A stretch of 9,647 nucleotides of DNA, from assembly GCA_937871985.1 (NCBI GenBank), contig CALMPB010000344.1, positions 1 through 9,647 of the forward strand. The letters are read 5' to 3'. The notes under the pieces were generated by a model. The model was not told the DNA's origin. It saw only the letters and a list, made by a program, of their open reading frames with translations, and ran no database searches. Source of the stretch: an uncultured Burkholderiaceae bacterium (GTDB lineage Bacteria > Pseudomonadota > Gammaproteobacteria > Burkholderiales > Burkholderiaceae). Shown here piece after piece: positions 1-6,027 of this stretch (the stretch's first letter is position 1; each line of letters opens with the position of its first letter). Position numbers and translations under genes: made by a program.

Positions 1-2
1 CA

Positions 3-35
3 ACGGCATCGTTTACCGAGCAGGGCTTGCTGTGA
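3..35 (+). CDS. C-terminal end of an upstream gene (partial)
   Basis: Only the last ten codons are inside the window (TASFTEQGLL, then TGA at 33-35). The frame is chosen because its stop lies five bases before a strong intrinsic terminator, which is the usual layout at the end of a transcription unit. The other two plus frames read straight through the terminator. Nothing about function can be said from so few residues. In an ICE of this type the neighbour could be any backbone or accessory gene. Confidence 0.4.
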   Translation, partial: TASFTEQGLL

Positions 36-39
36 ACCT

Positions 40-60
40 GGGGGCTTCGGCCCCCTTTTT
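40..60 (+). terminator. Rho-independent terminator
   Basis: A six-base-pair perfect stem (GGGGGC at 40-45, GCCCCC at 50-55) is closed by a very stable TTCG tetraloop and followed directly by five T residues (56-60). The T-tract is on the plus strand only, so it ends transcription coming from the left and insulates whatever follows. Confidence 0.85.
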
Positions 61-191
61 GCTGTGCCTGGCGGTGCAATCAGGCCTTGCAGACTCTCAG
101 TCCGTGGCCAGCTTCGACCCCGTGACGGCTTGCGCTGCGCCGTGCTTGGGGTGACGGGCAATTCCGCACGGCATTCCTTCAGGAGTTCATC

Positions 192-344
192 ATGAGCGCT
201 TATCACTGGGCAGTGCTGGGTTATGGCTTCTTTACTTGTGGAAATCTACCTTCGCGCTTCCAGTTGCTAACGAGATCATGCTCACTGATGGAGAGGTCAT
301 CATCCAGCGCTTCGCTTGGGATCAGGAAATCATTGCCGTTGTAG
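192..344 (+). pseudogene. Truncated gene head, reading frame lost at the inserted minus-strand gene
   Basis: An AGGAG at 181-185 sits six bases before ATG 192, an excellent initiation signal. The frame starts MSAYHWAVLGYG, then runs into the tail of the minus-strand gene (whose stop is at 221-223) and continues as serine-rich nonsense to TAG 342-344. The simplest reading is that a backbone gene began here and was cut off when the AT-richer cargo gene arrived, leaving only about 12 original codons. I do not recognise the parent protein. The alternative is a genuine 50-residue peptide overlapping the cargo gene, which is less likely because the composition changes sharply after codon 12. Confidence 0.4.
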
Positions 345-1072
345 GATATATAAAAATCCATTCCTTCCCACTCTTGAATTTGTCTCTCTGGAATGACGAC
401 ACGAACTAGTCCTTCCTTGATCTCATGTTGTGGGTTTACGAACACCTGTCGAACATACGGCTTTATTTTTATACCGGCAGAGGGTTCCTTCAGTGAACTT
501 CCGAACTCATCGGAAAAATTCTTGATTCCAACAAAGACATTTCGGTAGATCGCCCTCGCGATGCCAAGGAAATATCCGCCTTTCCCCATGTCACCCTTGA
601 TATACATGATGATCGCGGTATAGAAGTCCGTCAGCGCCTCCAAGGACATTTTTACAGAAAAATCGGTGTTCCTGTAGTTGTAGCTGACATTGAGGTGGCC
701 ATCACTAATGCTGAATGATGAGGGGTTATGGACGAGCGCGTTCCGCACCACCTTGGCCACCCTGAATAACTGACAAAGAATTAGATCGAAATCCCCACGA
801 GCAGGAAGGCTTTTATATTTCTTTGCATAGGATTTTCCTTCCATTTCTGGATAGGTAGCGTCCACATAAAAATCCAAAAGTGCAAAAATCATCATGAACT
901 TCATTTGCGGATTTTGCTCGATGCTCACCCGTCTCCCGAGCATGGAAGAAAAGTGCATGTGCATCGTGCTTTTTCCGTTCTCTTCTAACGTGACATGACG
1001 GATTTCCGGGTATCGGATGGACATCCCGGCGTCTTCCAGCAGCATCAGTGTGTGTTGAATAAATTGGCTCAC
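221..1072 (-). CDS. Hypothetical 283-aa protein with a HEPN-like R-x4-H motif (accessory cargo)
   Basis: I do not recognise a named family. The predicted soluble protein has no signal peptide or membrane segment. Around residues 54-118 it reads as helical segments ending in RNALVHN, with R110 and H115 forming the R-x4-H motif preceded by a hydrophobic, basic helix (LCQLFRVAKVV). This is the hallmark of HEPN domains, which occur in RNase toxins and defence proteins but also in non-catalytic families such as DUF4145-like or Apea-like proteins. A C-terminal part (about 205-283) looks beta-rich. The start is GTG 1072, preceded on the minus strand by AAGGGGG with a four-base spacer; the overlapping ATG one base upstream is immediately followed by TGA in its own frame. 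A TATATAAA at 1146-1153 (minus strand) is a possible -10 region. The gene is visibly AT-richer than its neighbours, points against them and interrupts the gene starting at 192, so it is probably recently acquired cargo. RNase activity is inference from a single motif. Confidence 0.75.
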   Translation of the reverse strand: MSQFIQHTLMLLEDAGMSIRYPEIRHVTLEENGKSTMHMHFSSMLGRRVSIEQNPQMKFMMIFALLDFYVDATYPEMEGKSYAKKYKSLPARGDFDLILCQLFRVAKVVRNALVHNPSSFSISDGHLNVSYNYRNTDFSVKMSLEALTDFYTAIIMYIKGDMGKGGYFLGIARAIYRNVFVGIKNFSDEFGSSLKEPSAGIKIKPYVRQVFVNPQHEIKEGLVRVVIPERQIQEWEGMDFYISYNGNDFLIPSEALDDDLSISEHDLVSNWKREGRFPQVKKP

Positions 1073-1176
1073 ATAGCCCCCTTGGCGAGTTAATTTTTGA
1101 AGTAAGACAGTTTAGAGGGCTGATGCCGCTATACATCGTCCTGGATTTATATACCGTTTAACAGAATCCTTCTTCT

Positions 1177-1661
1177 ATGAGCGTTCCCGCCTCAAAAGGC
1201 AGGCGGGCCACGCTGTCGTGCTCCGCATCGAGCCTCGCTGCGCGAGTCTCGCCCCATCCGGGCTTCCATCGCTAACGCCTACGGCCCGGTTTCCAGCTTC
1301 GGGCCTGCGCGCTTCGCTTGCGTGCGGTCGACACACACAGGCGGCCGTTGCCTGTCCAGCCATCTTTCCTGACCTCATCACCTTGTCCGCGACTGTAGCC
1401 CGTGTCCGCGTGCCGTCAAGGCGCGCCAGGCCGTGTCCTCGGCTGCGCCTGCGGGCCGCACCAACCTGACGCTTTCCTCCTTGACGGCCCACGTCCGTGG
1501 GCTCCTGACCGTCGCGGGCGATGAACTCAGGAAAGACGGTGGCAACGAGGCCAACCGGGTTCTTCGTGCCAACCGCACCGAACAGCCGAAAAGCTGGGCT
1601 TCGAATCTTGGAATCCGGTGTGCGGTTTGAACAGCAAACCCTTTTTGTCAGGAGAAAGACC
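1177..1661. other. GC-rich region without a convincing gene; several hairpins upstream of DUF932
   Basis: This stretch has long open frames on both strands, but they are of the kind any GC-rich sequence shows: Arg/Ala/Ser-rich, no recognisable domain and no good ribosome binding site. Visible structures are CCCGCCT/AGGCGGG (1186-1192 with 1201-1207), GCCCAC-GTCC-GTGGGC (1487-1502) nested inside GACGG/CCGTC (1483-1487, 1509-1513), and the hairpin at 1624-1640 annotated separately. It could be the long 5' leader of the DUF932-parB unit or the scar of older insertions. No promoter with both boxes could be identified with confidence. Confidence 0.45.
1624..1654 (+). promoter_or_regulatory. Attenuator-like hairpin and T-tract abutting the DUF932 ribosome binding site
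   Basis: GGTTTG (1624-1629) pairs with CAAACC (1635-1640) across an AACAG loop and is followed by CTTTTTG. AGGAG begins at 1650, seven bases before the DUF932 ATG. The stem plus U-tract has intrinsic-terminator form but is only six base pairs with weak A-U content, so it would be partial at best. Its position between a long leader and the first gene fits read-through control. Confidence 0.4.
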
Positions 1662-2489
1662 ATGCAACTCTCATCCCGTTTCGCTTCCCGTTCCCCGGTA
1701 CTGCGCAGTGATTCCCCGCTGTCCGATGACCAGATCAAGGCCGTGGTTCCGTCCATCTTTGCCGACGCACCCCACGAAAGCCGTTCAGAACGCTACAGCT
1801 ACATCCCCACGGCAGCCGTATTGACGGAACTACGGAAAGAGGGTTTCCAGCCCTTCATGGTGACGCAGACCCGCGTGCGGAACCAAGACCGCCGCGACCA
1901 CACGAAACACATGATTCGCTTGCGCCATGCCAATCAGGTGAACGACAGCATCGCCAATGAAATCATTCTGCTGAATTCGCACGATGGCACGAGCAGCTAC
2001 CAGATGCTGGCGGGTGCGTTCCGCTTCGTCTGCGCCAATGGTTTGGTGTGCGGCGACACCGTGGCCGATGTGCGCATTCCACATATAGGCGATATGACCG
2101 GGCAGGTCATCGAAGGCGCTTATGAGGTATTGAGCGGCTTTGAGCGGGCGCAGGAATCCCGCGAAACCATGCAGGCCATCACGCTGGACGAAGGCGAAGC
2201 CGACATATTCGCCCGCGCCGCGCTGGCCTTGAAGTACGACGACCCCGACAAGCCCGCGCCCATCACGGAAAGCCAGATTCTGATGCCACGCCGGTATGAC
2301 GACCGCCGCCCCGATCTGTGGATGGCCTTCAACCGTGTGCAGGAAAACCTCACCAAAGGCGGCTTACGTGGTCGCAGCGTCAACGGACGCCGCCAGAGCA
2401 CGCGCCCGGTGCAGGGCATTGACTCCGATATTCGCCTGAACCGCGCCTTGTGGCTTCTGGCCGAGGGTATGCGCCAGTTGAAAGCCTGA
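1662..2489 (+). CDS. DUF932 domain-containing protein
   Basis: A 275-residue protein of the DUF932 family (phage/plasmid/ICE-associated, molecular role not established). Recognition rests on the family's central block: MIRLRH followed by EIILLNSHDGTSSYQ and FRFVCANGLVCG, about residues 84-131, and an amphipathic C-terminal half ending in LNRALWLLAEGMRQL. The frame is open further upstream to 1521, but ATG 1662 is chosen because AGGAG at 1650-1654 is correctly spaced and the upstream extension is low-complexity with no homologous look. No signal peptide or membrane segment is visible, so it should be cytoplasmic. It is the first gene of a two-gene unit with parB, 83 bases downstream, a pairing common in ICE and island backbones. 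Length is normal for the family, and the protein appears intact. Confidence 0.88.
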   Translation: MQLSSRFASRSPVLRSDSPLSDDQIKAVVPSIFADAPHESRSERYSYIPTAAVLTELRKEGFQPFMVTQTRVRNQDRRDHTKHMIRLRHANQVNDSIANEIILLNSHDGTSSYQMLAGAFRFVCANGLVCGDTVADVRIPHIGDMTGQVIEGAYEVLSGFERAQESRETMQAITLDEGEADIFARAALALKYDDPDKPAPITESQILMPRRYDDRRPDLWMAFNRVQENLTKGGLRGRSVNGRRQSTRPVQGIDSDIRLNRALWLLAEGMRQLKA

Positions 2490-2496
2490 TTTCCAT

Positions 2497-2517
2497 TGGC
2501 GGGGCGAAGCTCCGCCA
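2497..2517 (+). promoter_or_regulatory. Intercistronic hairpin between DUF932 and parB
   Basis: TGGCGG (2497-2502) pairs with CCGCCA (2512-2517), extended inward by G-T, G-C and C-G pairs around a GAA loop. No T-run follows immediately (the nearest, TTTTT, starts about 14 bases later), so full termination is doubtful; mRNA stabilisation or partial attenuation is more likely. The AGCTCC inside it (2508-2513) is complementary to GGAGCT (2562-2567) at the parB ribosome binding site. Confidence 0.4.
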
Positions 2518-2572
2518 TGCCTTCCTCTAGTTTTTCCGCTGTTTTCTTTTTTGAACTGATAGGAGCTACACC

Positions 2573-4636
2573 ATGAACGCCGTTACCCATCAAGAAGCCC
2601 AAACCCTGCAAACCGTCACCCCGGTACAGCCTTCGCAAAGCTTGCTGCTGGTGCCGCTGTCGCAGCTTCGCGCATCAAAGCGCAACGTGCGCAAGACCGC
2701 AGGCCAATCCATCGACGCGCTGGCATCGAGCATTGAGCGTGTCGGTCTGCTACAAAACCTGACCGTGATTCTTGCCGCCGATGGCAAACATTACGAGGTT
2801 GTGGCCGGTGGCCGCAGGCTGGCCGCGTTGAAGCTGCTGGCGAAGAAGCGTCGCATTGCCAAGGATTGGGAGGTGCCTTGCCTGTTGGTGGCTGATGCCA
2901 GCGCCTGCACCGTGAGCCTGACCGAGAACGTGCAGCGTGAAGTCATGCACCCGGCAGACCAGTTTGAAGCCTTCGCGGCCCTGGTGACCGAGGGCCGACC
3001 CATCGAGGACATTGCCGCCGATTTTGCCGTCACGCCGCTGGTGGTGCAGCGCCGCCTGAAACTCGCCAACGTGTCGCCGCGCCTAATGGCGGACTACCGC
3101 GCCGATGCGGTGAACCTTGATCAGTTGATGGCGCTTGCCATCACCGACGACCACGCCGCTCAGGACGCCGCGTTTTACGATGCGCCGCAGTGGCAGCGCA
3201 GTCCGTCCGCTTTGCGTGAACGTCTGACCGAACGGGAAATAGACGCACAGCATCCGCTGGTGCGATTTGTCGGGCTGGACGCCTATGAAGGCGCAGGCGG
3301 CGGCATTCGCCGCGACCTGTTCGCAGAAGGTGATGCAGGTGTGTATCTGACCGATGCCGCACTGCTGGAAACACTGGTGCGCGACACGCTGGACACTCAC
3401 GCCGCCACCGTTCGCACCGAAGGCTGGGCATGGGTGGATGCCACACCCGCCGCCACCTATGCCGACCTGCAAGCCTTCCAACGTGCCCCGAGGGAACGGC
3501 GCAGCCCGACCAAGCGCGAAACCCACCGCATCGAGAAGCTGCAAGAGAAGATGCAGGCTATTGGCGAAGCCGTGGATGCCGCACTGGAAGATGACGACGA
3601 GGACAAGGCCGATGCCTTGCAGGAGGAAGGCGACCGCCTGGGCGAACAGTTGAAGGCGCTGGAAGATGGCTTGTTGGACTACAGCCCCACCGTGAAAACC
3701 GCAGCCGGTGCCGTCGTCACCCTCGACCGGCAAGGCCAGATCGTTATTCATCGTGGCCTGCTGCGCGAAGCCGAAGCGAAGGCGCTGCGCACACTGGAAC
3801 GGCTGCGCCAAGGTTTCAGCACCGAGGATGGTGCAAACGATGACGAAGGACAAGCAGAGGACGAAGCGCCCAAGGCCGCACCTATGTCCGACCGGCTGGC
3901 GCAGCGCTTGAGTGCCCACCGTACCGCCGCGCTGCAAATCGAGGTCGCCCGGCATCCGCAGGTGGCACTGGCCGCACTGGTGCATGGCATGGTGCAGGCC
4001 GTCTTGCAGCAAAGCCGCTACGGCCGCGACGTGCCGCTGGGTGTGCGTCTGACCGTGCAGGACCGGCTGGAAGGCTTGGCCCCGGATTGGCCGGAGTCAC
4101 TCGCCGCCGTGGCTTTGGCCGAGTTGCAACAGGTCGCGGGCGAGGCTTTGCCGCAGAACAGCGCCGAACTGTTCGCCGCGCTGCTGGCGATGCCACAGGA
4201 TGAACTGGTGCGGTTGCTGGCGGTATGTGTGGCCGCAACTGTCGATGTGGTCACGCCCCGAGCCACACAACACCAACCCGGCGCGGAATTGGCGCAGGCC
4301 GTCGGGCTGAACATGGCGGCATGGTGGAAGCCGAGCGCAGACGGTTATTTCAATCACGTTTCCAAGGCCGTGATTCTGGATGCCGTCGCGCAGTTCGCGC
4401 CGGAACACGTTACCCGGTTGGCGAAGTTGAAGAAGGCCGACATTGCCAGCGAAGCGGAACGGCTGGCGGATAGCACCGGCTGGATGCCTGCCGTGTTCAA
4501 GGCCGAGGATGCGGAAAACGGAACGGAGGAAGAAAGCAAAGCCGACGGCCAGCAGGATGATGGCGACGAGAACGCGGAAGGCGCGGAGGACAGCGCCGCA
4601 GTGATCAAACGCGAAGCCGAAGAACTAGCCGCGTAA
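2573..4636 (+). CDS. parB: ParB/RepB/Spo0J-type partition protein, long form with acidic tail
   Basis: A 687-residue protein whose N-terminal third is a ParB nuclease/CTPase-like domain: residues about 24-125 include VVAGGRRLAALK (77-88; the GERR-type box, here GGRR) and TENVQREVMHPAD (117-129; the ENVQR box). A helix-turn-helix follows at about 142-168 (RPIEDIAADFAVTPLVVQRR). The remaining ~500 residues exceed canonical chromosomal ParB (about 280-300). They hold a charged, probably coiled-coil segment (about 315-366, with EDDDEDK at 339-345), a second alpha-helical region (about 435-560), an aromatic patch MAAWWKPSADGYF (581-593) and a Glu/Asp-rich tail (about 643-687). Such long forms are typical of ICE and plasmid elements. 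AGGAG at 2561-2565 sets the ATG. It follows DUF932 directly and is about 4.4 kb from parA, so it is not in a parAB operon. Its role is probably DNA binding for element maintenance or regulation; partition itself is inferred. Confidence 0.9.
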   Translation: MNAVTHQEAQTLQTVTPVQPSQSLLLVPLSQLRASKRNVRKTAGQSIDALASSIERVGLLQNLTVILAADGKHYEVVAGGRRLAALKLLAKKRRIAKDWEVPCLLVADASACTVSLTENVQREVMHPADQFEAFAALVTEGRPIEDIAADFAVTPLVVQRRLKLANVSPRLMADYRADAVNLDQLMALAITDDHAAQDAAFYDAPQWQRSPSALRERLTEREIDAQHPLVRFVGLDAYEGAGGGIRRDLFAEGDAGVYLTDAALLETLVRDTLDTHAATVRTEGWAWVDATPAATYADLQAFQRAPRERRSPTKRETHRIEKLQEKMQAIGEAVDAALEDDDEDKADALQEEGDRLGEQLKALEDGLLDYSPTVKTAAGAVVTLDRQGQIVIHRGLLREAEAKALRTLERLRQGFSTEDGANDDEGQAEDEAPKAAPMSDRLAQRLSAHRTAALQIEVARHPQVALAALVHGMVQAVLQQSRYGRDVPLGVRLTVQDRLEGLAPDWPESLAAVALAELQQVAGEALPQNSAELFAALLAMPQDELVRLLAVCVAATVDVVTPRATQHQPGAELAQAVGLNMAAWWKPSADGYFNHVSKAVILDAVAQFAPEHVTRLAKLKKADIASEAERLADSTGWMPAVFKAEDAENGTEEESKADGQQDDGDENAEGAEDSAAVIKREAEELAA

Positions 4637-4645
4637 AGCAGGAAG

Positions 4646-4680
4646 CAAAGCCCCGGCGTACAGGATGCGCCGGGGCTTTG
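4646..4680 (+). terminator. Strong hairpin terminator after parB
   Basis: A perfect 13-base-pair stem (CAAAGCCCCGGCG at 4646-4658, CGCCGGGGCTTTG at 4668-4680) with a nine-base loop lies ten bases after the parB stop. The TTTG end supplies only a short U-rich tail (TTTGTGCTGTT), so the stem does most of the work. The AAA on the other arm lets it act in the opposite direction as well. Confidence 0.75.
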
Positions 4681-4695
4681 TGCTGTTCGCAAAAT

Positions 4696-4876
4696 CCGGG
4701 CGCGGCAGTGGCCGCGCCCGGTGTTACAGCTAAAAAGCCAAAACCGCCACGCCGCCGCCTTCCAGGCGGCGGCGTGGCGGTGCGCAAATATCTTGCGCCT
4801 CGCATATCCAGCAGGCGCAGCTTCCTCTGGAAGCTGTTCAATGAAGCCTGCTGGCTTTCAGGCGGCCACATGGCCG
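4696..4876. repeat. Run of consecutive perfect inverted repeats (hairpin cluster)
   Basis: Immediately after the parB terminator come an 11-bp stem with AGTG loop (4696-4706 / 4711-4721), a 17-bp perfect stem with a three-base TCC loop (CCGCCACGCCGCCGCCT at 4744-4760 and its complement at 4764-4780), a 6-bp stem (GCGCAA 4782-4787 / TTGCGC 4793-4798), and a two-level structure in which CCAGCAGGC (4808-4816) pairs with GCCTGCTGG (4846-4854) around an inner CAGCTTCC-TCT-GGAAGCTG (4818-4836). CGGCCA/TGGCCG (4863-4868 / 4871-4876) follows. No protein fits the first 110 bases. Possible roles are serial terminators, a structured RNA, or recombination/insertion hot spots. Confidence 0.6.
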
Positions 4877-5223
4877 GCACAACAACGGCAATCGGCAGGA
4901 GCAGCCACATGGTCGGTTACTGCTCCGCCAACGTATTCAGCGACTAAAGTCGCACGCGCCACTACATCGACTTTGGGTAATAGCGTGACCCCATAGCCCA
5001 GCGCGGGATATACGCGCTGGAACCGGTCGTATTCGGCCAATGCCGCGTCCATGCCGTGGCGGCGCTGCGCATCCGTGGCATAGATTTCTGGCCAAGGTGG
5101 TGCCAGAAACACCCGCGGATGATAGCGGTGGGTCTGTCCGAGGGTTGCCAGCAGCGGTTTTTCCGTCAGTTCTTCAAGTGCCGCAGCTGCATCAATCAGC
5201 CCCCTTGATCGAAGAACGTCCAC
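4858..5223 (-). pseudogene. C-terminal remnant of an AAA-type ATPase/NTP kinase (AAA_28-like)
   Basis: On the minus strand the frame from 5223 reads RGLIDAAAALEEL, then HRYHPRVFLAPPWPEIYATD, followed by an ERR-like AQRRHG, YPALGYGVTLLPKVDV and a final helix. This matches the C-terminal half of small P-loop ATPases of the AAA_28 type, which normally have about 170-190 residues. The N-terminal half with the Walker A motif is absent. Just upstream the expected WTFFD is found in a different frame (5208-5222, minus), two bases out of register with RGLID and followed by a stop, so the gene is both frameshifted and truncated. The apparent start at 5223 is a GTG without a ribosome binding site. The tail after about residue 100 runs into the hairpin cluster and looks non-native. 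It is a decayed accessory gene with no expected activity. Confidence 0.7.
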
Positions 5224-5413
5224 TTGTTAAATCGGGCGTGTCGGCGCGATGCGCCGCCGGGCTTTCGGGCTGCGCCCCGTGCCGACTTCGCTGTCACGGC
5301 CATTCGGCGTCAATCCCTCACGCACTTCGGCCCAGTGCGGGCCTGCGCGTGCATGGCGCTTGCCCAATAGAGCGGCCCGCTAGGCTGCTTGTCGCAACAT
5401 CAAACGCATGCAC
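5224..5413. other. Noncoding GC-rich stretch between ATPase remnant and XRE gene
   Basis: No gene is supported. A small hairpin CGGCGC-GAT-GCGCCG is at 5242-5256, and the sequence has a degenerate feel similar to 1200-1340 (both contain CGGGCCTGCGCG). No T-tract terminator for the minus-strand XRE gene was found immediately downstream of its stop. Confidence 0.4.
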
Positions 5414-5707
5414 CTACGGTGTGTCGCGCCCCTTCAACACCACCTCCAGCTCCTGCCGCACCTGCGCCAGAAGCTGGTCGGCCTCGCGCGCACTGTCGCC
5501 GGCATACGCCAGCGTCAACAGAGTGAGCGGATGAATCCCCATGACCTCGCACAGCTCAGCCAGCTTGTTCAGCGTCGGGCTTTTCAGGTTGCGCTCCAGC
5601 GAACTCAGATAGGTGCGGCTCGACACATCGGAGAACGCTTCCTGGCTCAGGCCGCGCGCTTTTCTGACTGTCTTCAATGCCGCCGCCAATGAGTTTTTCG
5701 CTGTCAT
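5414..5707 (-). CDS. XRE-family helix-turn-helix transcriptional regulator
   Basis: A 97-residue protein with a Cro/CI-type helix-turn-helix over about residues 8-61: LAAALKTVRKARGLSQEAFS, then SSRTYLSSLERNLKSPTLNK, the typical five-helix XRE fold with conserved RGLSQE, the ERN turn and PTLNKL. The C-terminal third (70-92) is a charged helix that could dimerise. The start is ATG 5707; AAGGAAA lies about nine bases before it on the minus strand. It is transcribed away from the DUF2958-repA block, and its upstream region carries a palindrome and overlapping promoter candidates (5743-5776), so autoregulation and repression of the divergent unit are likely. Small XRE regulators in this position are common in ICEs as phage-like repressors. 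It is intact and of normal length; target and inducer are unknown. Confidence 0.9.
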   Translation of the reverse strand: MTAKNSLAAALKTVRKARGLSQEAFSDVSSRTYLSSLERNLKSPTLNKLAELCEVMGIHPLTLLTLAYAGDSAREADQLLAQVRQELEVVLKGRDTP

Positions 5708-5742
5708 CCAATGATTTCCTTGAAACCATAGATGACAGTCGA

Positions 5743-5776
5743 TTGCGCCCTATAGGGCTACAACCTATAGTGTTCA
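5743..5776. promoter_or_regulatory. Candidate divergent promoters with palindromic operator
   Basis: On the plus strand TTGCGC (5743-5748) and TATAGT (5766-5771) are 17 bases apart, a reasonable sigma-70 pair facing the DUF2958 side. The spacer holds a perfect 12-bp palindrome GCCCTATAGGGC (5747-5758). CCTATAG recurs at 5764-5770, 15 bases from the copy at 5749-5755. On the minus strand TGAACA (5776-5771) and TATAGG (5754-5749) with a 16-base spacer form a weaker pair facing the XRE gene. This is the expected geometry for an XRE repressor switching both directions; binding is inferred. Confidence 0.5.
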
Positions 5777-5810
5777 TTTAATATCGGATCATCCGCTTTC
5801 GTGCTTTTAC

Positions 5811-5833
5811 GGAAATCCGCTTGTGCGGATTCC
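5811..5833. repeat. Hairpin in the XRE-DUF2958 intergenic region
   Basis: GGAAATCCGC (5811-5820) pairs with GCGGATTCC (5825-5833) over a TTGT loop, with one bulged A. It lies downstream of the candidate plus-strand promoter and so would be in the 5' leader. TGCGGATT recurs at 5904-5911. No T-run follows, so this is not a terminator. Confidence 0.4.
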
Positions 5834-5856
5834 GCCAGAACCAGAGAGTCGCATCT

Positions 5857-6027
5857 ATGTCTGTCCTGACTTCCACAAAGTCGCTTCCACACTTCCGTTC
5901 TTCTGCGGATTTGTGGGCTTGCTCATCCGTACTTCTGCACGAAGGCACGCAGCCGGTTCGGCGGCTCTACGCTTGGGCGTATAAGTGCATCGCTGAATCG
6001 TCGGTTTCGTGGGATTTCCGACTATGA
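5857..6027 (+). CDS. Possible 56-aa small protein overlapping the DUF2958 start
   Basis: The frame ATG 5857 to TGA 6025-6027 encodes MSVLTSTKSLPHFRSSADL and ends ..SVSWDFRL. It is supported by its position after the candidate promoter and by an ATGA overlap with the DUF2958 start (ATG 6024), a classic arrangement for translational coupling that would also explain why DUF2958 has no evident Shine-Dalgarno. Against it, only a weak GAGAG lies upstream, the family is not recognised, and there is no motif. It may be a leader peptide or a chance frame. Confidence 0.35.
   Translation: MSVLTSTKSLPHFRSSADLWACSSVLLHEGTQPVRRLYAWAYKCIAESSVSWDFRL

Noticed and set aside
1175..1756. 193-codon minus-strand open frame covering the DUF932 leader
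   Set aside because: Composition is Arg/Ala/Gly-rich with no domain, its start lies inside the DUF932 coding region, and there is no good ribosome binding site; long antisense frames are expected at this GC content.
3083..4012. 309-codon minus-strand frame inside parB
   Set aside because: It lies entirely antisense to a well-supported gene, is Cys/Gln/Gly/His-rich in the way of a frame shadow, and has no recognisable domain.
5226..5232. GTTAAAT matching the integron attC core GTTRRRY near the ATPase remnant
   Set aside because: No partner RYYYAAC at attC distance and no attC-like fold; a seven-base degenerate match is expected by chance.
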